Both the position numbers and the translations under genes were made by a program. Of a stretch of 22,419 bases of DNA, positions 17,086 to 22,419 are shown piece by piece. The stretch covers positions 1-22,419 of the forward strand of contig CALDPJ010000035.1 in NCBI GenBank assembly GCA_937911795.1. Reading direction: 5' to 3'. Below the pieces are notes generated by a model. It was not told the DNA's origin. It saw nothing but the letters and a program-made list of their open reading frames with translations, and did not search any database. Numbering within the stretch: position 1 is the first letter of the stretch; each line of letters begins with the position of its first letter. Origin of the DNA: an uncultured Flavobacteriales bacterium. GTDB lineage: Bacteria; Bacteroidota; Bacteroidia; Flavobacteriales_D; SKUL01.

Positions 17086-18453
17086 TTATTGAATGTCTAA
17101 TGCTTTTTCGAGTGCTGCCTTTGTGCGGATTACCTCGAATGCCGATTGCAGATAACTGCTTTGTGCGTTGAGCATTTGCGTTTCGGCCTGTTGAATTTCG
17201 AAACTGCTGGAAATTCCTTCTTCGTATTTTTTTCTGGTGACGGAGTTGATTTTTTCGGCCAGCGCCATATTCTCTTTTTCGGTTTGATAAACATCGAGTG
17301 CCGTAGCATAATTCGCCTTTTGTGTGAGCACTTCGAGCTGAACGCTTTCCTTGACCTGATCCAACTGATGTTTGGCGCGCTCCACATCAATTTTCGCCTG
17401 CTGCACCTTGTTGTGGCGCATGAAACCTGAGAAAATCGGAACCTGCAATTGTAGTCCCCACAAGGTACTCGGATACCAGTTGCTATTTTCTCCGAAGAAA
17501 CCCAGATCCTGTCGAAATGCCTGTTGCTGCGTCGTGAAGTTGGCGTGCAGTTTTGGAACACCTGCCATGCGCTCAACTTTTACGTTGAGGTTTCGAAGTT
17601 CAAGATTGGTTTCGGAGGTGAGTACATCACTGTGGCCTTCAAGATTTACATTGGTTTCCAGCATTTGAGGAAGGCTTTCGGCCTGAGCAAGTTCATCGAG
17701 TTCAGAAGTCAGCACCAATTCCTGCGCGACGGGCATTCCCATCTGAAATTTCAGCAGGTTGTGGGTGATCATCACGTTTCGCTCGGCTTGTTTGCGACCG
17801 TTGTCGAGGGTAGCAAGCTGTAACCTCAACTGATCAACATCCAGCTCTTCGCGGAAGCCGTTTTCGAATAATTTCTCGGTTTCGCCCAGCAAACCTTCCA
17901 GGCTATTGTAGTTCTCGTTCAGAATCTGGTGAGATTCGATAGAAAGGATCGCCAGTCCATAAGCTTCGGTGATGGATTTGCGGAGTTCATTTTCCGATTG
18001 CTTTTCTGCCTGCTCGTTCAGGCGAATAAAGGTTTTGGCCGCTTTGAGTCCCAGGAAATATGTTCCGTCAAACACCATCTGTGAAGCAGCCAGGGTTGCC
18101 GTCGCGTTGTATTCTGTTCCGAACTGAACACCGATCATCTGATCTTCGGGTGCATTCTGATCAAATGCATTGGCCGGAATAACCGTGGTCGGCAGCTCGA
18201 GATAATTGGTAAAAGACACATCACCATTAATTTGCGGAAGTCCGATAGCTGTAAGCTCTTTGTTTCGGCGACTGGCAGCGCGAACGTCCATATCGGCATA
18301 GGCCATCTGGTAAGAATTTTCGATCGCATAAGCCACCGCCTCTTCGAGTGTCATACTCACCGGTTGTGCATCCTGTTGCGCAACGGCCGGGAAGTTTAGC
18401 AGGCAAGCTCCGACTACCGCAAAAAATGTTTTCATCAATAAATTGGATTTCAT
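17086..18453 (-). CDS. TolC-family outer-membrane efflux channel
   Basis: A 455-residue outer-membrane factor with signal peptide cleaved near AVAQ|QDAQ; an in-frame ATG six codons on (MKTFF) is an equally good start. The mature protein opens with MTLEEAVAYAIENSYQM, typical of the OEP family, and consists mostly of long amphipathic helices in two repeats, the second starting near ERAKHQLDQVKESVQ and running through EKINSVTRKKYEEGISSSFEIQQAE. TolC-type trimers span the outer membrane and periplasm and give the exit duct for the RND pump. The start overlaps the stop of the regulator gene by 4 bases (ATGA), so it is co-transcribed and probably co-translated with it. Confidence 0.92.
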   Translation of the reverse strand: MKSNLLMKTFFAVVGACLLNFPAVAQQDAQPVSMTLEEAVAYAIENSYQMAYADMDVRAASRRNKELTAIGLPQINGDVSFTNYLELPTTVIPANAFDQNAPEDQMIGVQFGTEYNATATLAASQMVFDGTYFLGLKAAKTFIRLNEQAEKQSENELRKSITEAYGLAILSIESHQILNENYNSLEGLLGETEKLFENGFREELDVDQLRLQLATLDNGRKQAERNVMITHNLLKFQMGMPVAQELVLTSELDELAQAESLPQMLETNVNLEGHSDVLTSETNLELRNLNVKVERMAGVPKLHANFTTQQQAFRQDLGFFGENSNWYPSTLWGLQLQVPIFSGFMRHNKVQQAKIDVERAKHQLDQVKESVQLEVLTQKANYATALDVYQTEKENMALAEKINSVTRKKYEEGISSSFEIQQAETQMLNAQSSYLQSAFEVIRTKAALEKALDIQ

Positions 18454-19067
18454 TTGTTGGCTTTCTGTTTTTTAACTTTTTCAATCAGGTATTCGAGGCC
18501 TTTCGGACTGGCAATTCCGCGAACGTGATACCTGAAAAATTCCAGATAGACATCGGCGAAGTTGTATCGCTGTGGAGTAAAGATTTCGCCATCAAAAAGC
18601 ACATCCAGCTTGGCGATATAGATTTTCGCAATTACTTCACAGTTCAGGTCTTCGCGGTACAAGCCTTCTTCTTTTCCCTTATTAAGGTTTCCAAAAACAC
18701 ATTCATACACCTGATCCTGACGCTGTTTCATCGCCACATTCCACACTTCGGGGTGATACTTTCCGAGATCGTAATGTACCGATGGGTGCACCTGTCCGAG
18801 AATTTCGCTGATGATTTTACTGATCTCAAAAATCTCATCGATCGCATTCGTGCCGGCCTCGCAAATACTATTAATAGAAAATCGTTCTGTTTCGATCTGA
18901 TGTTCCATTGCACGCCGTACCAGGTCGTTCTTATCAGAAACGTATTTGTAGATCGTTTTCTTCGACACGCCCAGCTTGCGCGCAATATCATCCATGGTCA
19001 GGCTCTTGATGCCATAACGCATAAACAGACGCATAACCTGCTCTATCAACTGTTGTTCTGCATTCAC
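18450..19067 (-). CDS. TetR/AcrR-family transcriptional regulator of the efflux operon
   Basis: A 205-residue regulator from the GTG at 19067. The N-terminal helix-turn-helix is clear: MRLFMRYGIKSLTMDDIARK followed by LGVSKKTIYKYVSDKNDLV (residues ~12-50). The C-terminal ~150 residues are helical ligand-binding and dimer domain with no recognisable specificity. The reading frame is open further upstream to an ATG at 19238, but the extra 57 residues lack family character and cover the promoter, so the short form of normal TetR length is preferred. The gene heads the TolC-adaptor-RND operon, overlapping TolC by 4 bases, so it most likely represses its own operon until a pump substrate binds. 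A -7/-33 pair and an inverted repeat directly upstream support autoregulation. Confidence 0.88.
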   Translation of the reverse strand: MNAEQQLIEQVMRLFMRYGIKSLTMDDIARKLGVSKKTIYKYVSDKNDLVRRAMEHQIETERFSINSICEAGTNAIDEIFEISKIISEILGQVHPSVHYDLGKYHPEVWNVAMKQRQDQVYECVFGNLNKGKEEGLYREDLNCEVIAKIYIAKLDVLFDGEIFTPQRYNFADVYLEFFRYHVRGIASPKGLEYLIEKVKKQKANK

Positions 19068-19072
19068 GGCTG

Positions 19073-19103
19073 CAAAAGTATGTTCTGGAAACTTAGGAAA
19101 CAA
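19073..19103 (-). promoter_or_regulatory. Bacteroidota-type promoter of the TetR-TolC-adaptor-RND operon
   Basis: On the minus strand TACTTTTG (19073-19080) matches the -7 consensus TAnnTTTG, with TTG (19101-19103) 20 bases upstream. The predicted transcription start is within a few bases of the GTG at 19067, so the transcript may be leaderless or nearly so. Confidence 0.5.
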
Positions 19104-19124
19104 TAACACCCTCAAAATGTTTCC
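19087..19124. promoter_or_regulatory. Candidate TetR-type operator (inverted repeat plus direct repeat)
   Basis: GGAAACA (19096-19102) and its exact inverse TGTTTCC (19118-19124) are 15 bases apart, and a further GGAAAC (19087-19092) precedes the left arm with a 9-base period. The left arm covers the -33 element of the regulator's promoter. A dimeric repressor bound here would block RNA polymerase. Confidence 0.4.
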
Positions 19125-19257
19125 GTCGTTTTGTGTGAGCGGTTGCGAATAACCCATGAATGGAAGATGGATTGTATGAATGTATTTGTGAAACACAATG
19201 CATAGCGGAACAGACGCAAAAAGTTTGTTTTTTTGCACTTTAATAAAACAAGCAGTT

Positions 19258-21660
19258 ATGGCGCATCAGTGGATCAAACAAATTCTCGACAATGGAACAG
19301 TTGGCAACGAGGTGGAGGTAAAAGGTTGGGTAAAATCTTTTCGCAACAACCAGTTCATTGCCATCAATGACGGGTCTACGATGCGCAATATTCAGGCGGT
19401 GGTTGACCTCGACCATACCGATGAAGCACTGCGGAAGCGAATTACCGTAGGTGCTGCCGTAGAAGTGCGCGGCAAACTCGTTGAGTCTACCGGAAGAGGT
19501 CAAACAGTAGAAGTGAAAGCCGAAGCGGTTGAAATTCTTGGTGATTCACACCCGGATGAATTTCCGATTCAACCCAAAAAGCACAGCCTGGAATTTCTGC
19601 GGGAGAAAGCGCATCTGCGATTCCGCACCAACACCTTTGCTGCGGTCTTCCGCATCCGGCATGCGATGTCGTTCGCAATTCACAAATATTTTAATGATCG
19701 TGGATTTTTTAACCTCCACACACCCATCATCACCGGTTCGGATGCCGAAGGTGCCGGTGAAATGTTTCGGGTGACGACATTGGATTTAGACAATGTTCCC
19801 AAAACAGAATCCGGAGAAGTGGACCTTGCAAAAGACTTTTTCGGAAAGGAAACCAACCTGACCGTTTCGGGCCAGCTGGAGGCCGAACTCGCCGCAATGG
19901 CTTTGGGTAAGGTGTATACTTTCGGGCCGACCTTCCGCGCAGAAAACTCGAATACCTCGCGTCATCTGGCGGAATTCTGGATGATCGAACCCGAAGTGGC
20001 CTTTGCCGATCTGAAAGACAACATGATACTGGCGCAGGATTTTCTGAAATACATGGTTGATTATTATGACAAGAATCCAAACAAGGCATCCCAGCAAGCG
20101 GATCAATTGACAGAAGGTGTCCGAAACAATGACCAGGTCTCAATCATAGAAGGAGAAGTGGATCACAGGATATCCGACCTGGAAGAAATATTTACAAGAT
20201 GGAAACGCCGGATTGATTTTGAAAAAGGGGGCAACCGGGGAAATATAAAATTTGCCCTGCCGGCGACCTACGATTATTTGTTGCAATACCATGCTTTATC
20301 CGGAGATCAGGAGGCACTCAAGGCGGTCACTGTGATTCTGGATCGGATGGCTGCCGGTGGAATCTACGACCAGGTCGGGGGCGGTTTTGCCCGTTATTCG
20401 ACGGATCCGGATTGGATCGTGCCGCACTTTGAGAAAATGCTGTACGACAATGCCCAGTTGGTGAGTTTGTATTGTCATGGTTTTCAAATTACGGGTAAGG
20501 GAACCTATCGCAGGATCGTTGCGGATACGTTAACCTTTGTGTCCAGAGAATTGACCGACGATTCCGGAGGTTTTTATTCGTCCCTGGATGCGGATAGCGA
20601 AGGGGTGGAGGGCAAGTTTTATGTATGGGACAAGGAAGAAATAGAACAGGTTCTGGGCGAGGACGCGACCATGATCGGTGAATTTTATCAGGTCACGGCG
20701 CAAGGGAATTGGGAAGGGCAAAATATTTTGATCAGACCCGATCGTGTGGATGCGATTTCCACGAACTATGGAATCTCAGAAGAAGAGCTGGAAGAGAGGA
20801 TTCGCTCGGCCAATTCAAGATTACTTGCCCATCGCGAACAACGCATTCGGCCTGCTTTGGATGACAAGATACTTACTGCCTGGAATGGTATGATGTTGCA
20901 GGCGTATTCCGTCGCATACAGGACCTTTGGTAATCCGGAGTATCTGATAACTGCCCTGCGCGCAGGGACATTTATACTGGATAAAATGCAAAGGGAAGAT
21001 GGCGGTCTGAATCGAAATTACAAGAATGGCCGATCATCCATCAATGGCTTTTTGGATGATTACGCCTTTGTTATTTCAGGATTTCTGGAACTCTATCAGG
21101 CGACATTTGACGAAAGTTGGTTGTATGAATCAGACCGGCTCACCAGGTATGTACTGGAGCATTTTTTCGATCCTGAAACGGGAATGTTTTTCTATACATC
21201 GGATTTGGACCCGGCTTTGGTGGCCAGGAAAAAGGAGATCACCGACAATGTAATCCCGTCTTCCAATTCACAGATGGCACGCAATTTATACGTACTCGGT
21301 CTCTATTTTTACCGGGAGGAATATCTGGATATCGCTACACAAATGGTGAAGAACGTAAAACCGGATGCCATTCGACACGGTCCGTACTATGCCAACTGGG
21401 ATGTGGTTCTTTCCTGGATGGTCAGTCCTCCTGCCGAGGTAGCCATCGTAGGGCCCGATTGTTTGAAAATACTGACGGAATGGAACCAGCACTATCTCCC
21501 TTTTGCTTTGATATCGGGTGGAGTAACCGGAGGGAGTCTTGAATTATTGCAAAACAAGTACGATCCCGATGCCACCTGGATCTATGTATGCCGGGACAAG
21601 GTTTGTCAACAACCTGTCAAAACAATTGAAGAAGCATTGGTGCAGATGAGAGAAGATTGA
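19258..21660 (+). CDS. Chimeric ORF: asparaginyl-tRNA synthetase N-terminal part fused to DUF255/YyaL C-terminal part
   Basis: An 800-residue ORF from the ATG at 19258 (MAHQWIKQ, the usual AsnRS start). Residues 1 to about 269 are AsnRS: OB-fold anticodon domain (about 15-100), SGQLEAE (204-210) and class II motif 2, FRAENSNTSRHLAEFW (226-241). The chain then lacks about 200 residues, including motif 3 with its ATP-binding Arg, so it cannot charge tRNA. From about residue 271 it is a DUF255 (YyaL/SPATA20-like) protein: GGIYDQVGGGFARYS (367-381), PHFEKMLYDNAQL, DADSEGVEGKFYVW (444-457) and the C-terminal VCRDKVCQQP. The N-terminal thioredoxin domain of that family is missing. Arg codons AGA/AGG make up 1 of 15 before the join and 12 of 32 after it (hand count). 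A chimeric contig or deletion is more likely than a bifunctional enzyme. Confidence 0.8.
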   Translation: MAHQWIKQILDNGTVGNEVEVKGWVKSFRNNQFIAINDGSTMRNIQAVVDLDHTDEALRKRITVGAAVEVRGKLVESTGRGQTVEVKAEAVEILGDSHPDEFPIQPKKHSLEFLREKAHLRFRTNTFAAVFRIRHAMSFAIHKYFNDRGFFNLHTPIITGSDAEGAGEMFRVTTLDLDNVPKTESGEVDLAKDFFGKETNLTVSGQLEAELAAMALGKVYTFGPTFRAENSNTSRHLAEFWMIEPEVAFADLKDNMILAQDFLKYMVDYYDKNPNKASQQADQLTEGVRNNDQVSIIEGEVDHRISDLEEIFTRWKRRIDFEKGGNRGNIKFALPATYDYLLQYHALSGDQEALKAVTVILDRMAAGGIYDQVGGGFARYSTDPDWIVPHFEKMLYDNAQLVSLYCHGFQITGKGTYRRIVADTLTFVSRELTDDSGGFYSSLDADSEGVEGKFYVWDKEEIEQVLGEDATMIGEFYQVTAQGNWEGQNILIRPDRVDAISTNYGISEEELEERIRSANSRLLAHREQRIRPALDDKILTAWNGMMLQAYSVAYRTFGNPEYLITALRAGTFILDKMQREDGGLNRNYKNGRSSINGFLDDYAFVISGFLELYQATFDESWLYESDRLTRYVLEHFFDPETGMFFYTSDLDPALVARKKEITDNVIPSSNSQMARNLYVLGLYFYREEYLDIATQMVKNVKPDAIRHGPYYANWDVVLSWMVSPPAEVAIVGPDCLKILTEWNQHYLPFALISGGVTGGSLELLQNKYDPDATWIYVCRDKVCQQPVKTIEEALVQMRED
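20056..20076 (+). other. Join between asnS and DUF255 sequence
   Basis: The codons for YMVDYYDKNPNK span the switch. Up to VDY the sequence continues the AsnRS helix after motif 2; from YDKNP on it reads as the linker before the (alpha/alpha)6-type domain of DUF255 proteins. The join is in frame, and its exact base cannot be fixed without aligning relatives. Confidence 0.6.
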
Positions 21661-21714
21661 ACTGAATTCGTAAAGTACCTTATTATTTATTCTTTCATAA
21701 GTCTGGTCCGAACT

Positions 21715-22419
21715 CTACTCCGGAGCAAAAATCTTCCGGATCATGGTATCCGCCAAACCAATGAAGGTAATCAACCAACCTGCATAGGCCACGTATATAA
21801 AATAGTGTGGAATTTCCTCCAGAAAGGTAAGATTCAGTACTTTTGCCATTTCGTAAGTACAGACCGTGTACATTCCAAGGGGAAAAACCATACTCCAGTA
21901 TGATATTCTATATCCATGATGAGTCCAGGGCAGAGGAACGTCGTGCCGGATATGCCTCCAGATTCCCAAAATGACCAGTAGAGGAATCCACCAGGTCCCG
22001 ATGCTCCAGAAAAATATGGTGAATCCCTGGAGAAACGGTACAATGATCGATAAAGTCCCGGTTTCGATCACAGGAATCAGACTGGAACCGGCCAGAGTAG
22101 TGATAGCCACCGCTCCCATGTTGATCCAATAGGGTGCCTCCAGTTCCGCGGGTTGGAGAGAAATAAATATTAGCCGATAAAATATCAGCGTGATGAGGAT
22201 GATGTAAAGCATGCACCCGATGCAGTAAAAAACGAGGAGCGAAAACACCCATATTTGCTGAGCATTCCCGGTAAGGGTCTCCACCACATAACTCCCGAGT
22301 ACAGCGAGGGATTGCGTGGCGACCACTGATATCAACCAGCTACCATCGAGCCCTTTTCCGAGACCGCGAAAACATATAGTTCGTCGCAGTGTAAAGCGGC
22401 ATATTCGATCAGATGCCGG
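21715..22419 (-). CDS. SLAC1/TehA-type (TDT) transporter, 5' end outside window
   Basis: The frame is open from the window end to the stop at 21715, giving the C-terminal 234 residues. It has about six membrane helices. The segment GSWLISVVATQSLAVLG near the start of the visible part, together with the helix pattern and the late WSMVFPLGMYTVCTYEMA, resembles the tellurite-resistance/C4-dicarboxylate transporter (TDT) family that includes TehA, Mae1 and plant SLAC1 channels. These move small anions or dicarboxylates across the inner membrane. A TTG at 22335 could act as start, but the frame and family similarity continue upstream (GLDGSW), so the gene is truncated by the window rather than short. 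It converges with the chimeric ORF across a 54-base gap in which no clear terminator hairpin is visible. Confidence 0.72.
   Translation of the reverse strand, partial: PASDRICRFTLRRTICFRGLGKGLDGSWLISVVATQSLAVLGSYVVETLTGNAQQIWVFSLLVFYCIGCMLYIILITLIFYRLIFISLQPAELEAPYWINMGAVAITTLAGSSLIPVIETGTLSIIVPFLQGFTIFFWSIGTWWIPLLVILGIWRHIRHDVPLPWTHHGYRISYWSMVFPLGMYTVCTYEMAKVLNLTFLEEIPHYFIYVAYAGWLITFIGLADTMIRKIFAPE

Larger units (their letters stand above)
19068..19257. promoter_or_regulatory. Divergent control region between the efflux regulator and asnS
   Basis: This 190-base gap separates the minus-strand regulator from plus-strand asnS. It holds the regulator's promoter and a candidate operator near its left side. 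For asnS no perfect TAnnTTTG is seen on the plus strand; near matches are TGTATTTG at 19181-19188 and a T-rich TTTTTTTG at 19228-19235, without a good -33 element. Confidence 0.5.

Noticed and set aside
18348..19106. A 252-codon plus-strand ORF opposite the TetR and TolC genes
   Set aside because: It lies antisense to a clear helix-turn-helix gene, its protein has no family character, and its length is explained by the codon composition of the opposite strand.
19198..19257. An upstream ATG that would add 20 residues to the AsnRS part
   Set aside because: The added residues lie in the T-rich leader and AsnRS proteins begin near MAHQWIKQ; the ATG at 19258 is the normal start.
19258..21660. A new bifunctional tRNA synthetase/thioredoxin-type enzyme
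   Set aside because: The AsnRS part lacks motif 3 and the DUF255 part lacks its thioredoxin domain, so neither known activity would be complete.
21661..21714. Search for a bidirectional terminator between the convergent genes at the right end
   Set aside because: Only short palindromes such as GAATTC and an AT-rich run are present; no stem with a T-tract could be supported.

Overview
The window looks like Bacteroidota DNA, probably close to Flavobacteriales. Four things point there: the heme-copper oxidase gene order with two tandem subunit III genes and a DUF420 gene, the Wzi/RemB-type outer-membrane proteins, the long (1159 aa) RND pump, and gaps carrying the Bacteroidota promoter -7 motif TAnnTTTG. 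No tRNA, rRNA, CRISPR array, insertion sequence or phage gene was seen, and no stretch over 300 bases lacks a gene.

Layout. From about 880 to 20060 there is one coherent block, almost all on the minus strand. Read in its direction of transcription it holds: (i) a TetR-family regulator, TolC-like outer-membrane channel, periplasmic adaptor and RND pump (19067 down to 12430), a self-contained efflux operon; (ii) a CysQ-type phosphatase; (iii) a surface-polysaccharide set: gmd and fcl making GDP-L-fucose, a WecA/TagO-type enzyme that starts lipid-linked glycan synthesis, and two Wzi/RemB-like outer-membrane proteins on either side of it (11532 to 5204); (iv) a cytochrome oxidase assembly and structure operon: ctaB, two subunit III genes, subunit IV, SCO and DUF420 (5131 to 1025). 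The oxidase subunits I and II are not here. asnS begins divergently from the regulator at 19258 on the plus strand.

Both ends of this block run into broken genes. On the right, the first ~269 residues of asparaginyl-tRNA synthetase are joined in frame, near 20065, to the C-terminal ~530 residues of a DUF255/YyaL (SPATA20-like) protein, followed by a convergent SLAC1/TehA-type transporter that runs off the window. On the left, an ORF of 138 codons (587-1003) is a mosaic: the start of a small exported QCAMC protein of the oxidase cluster, then an ExbB/TolQ fragment, then a hydrophobic tail that leads into a Wzy-like membrane protein running off the window. In both cases conserved genes are truncated on each side of the join. 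The simplest reading is that the contig has chimeric joins at both ends (misassembly or amplification chimera); real rearrangement is the alternative. These joins are the most unusual features of the window. No convincing new multi-gene system was found.
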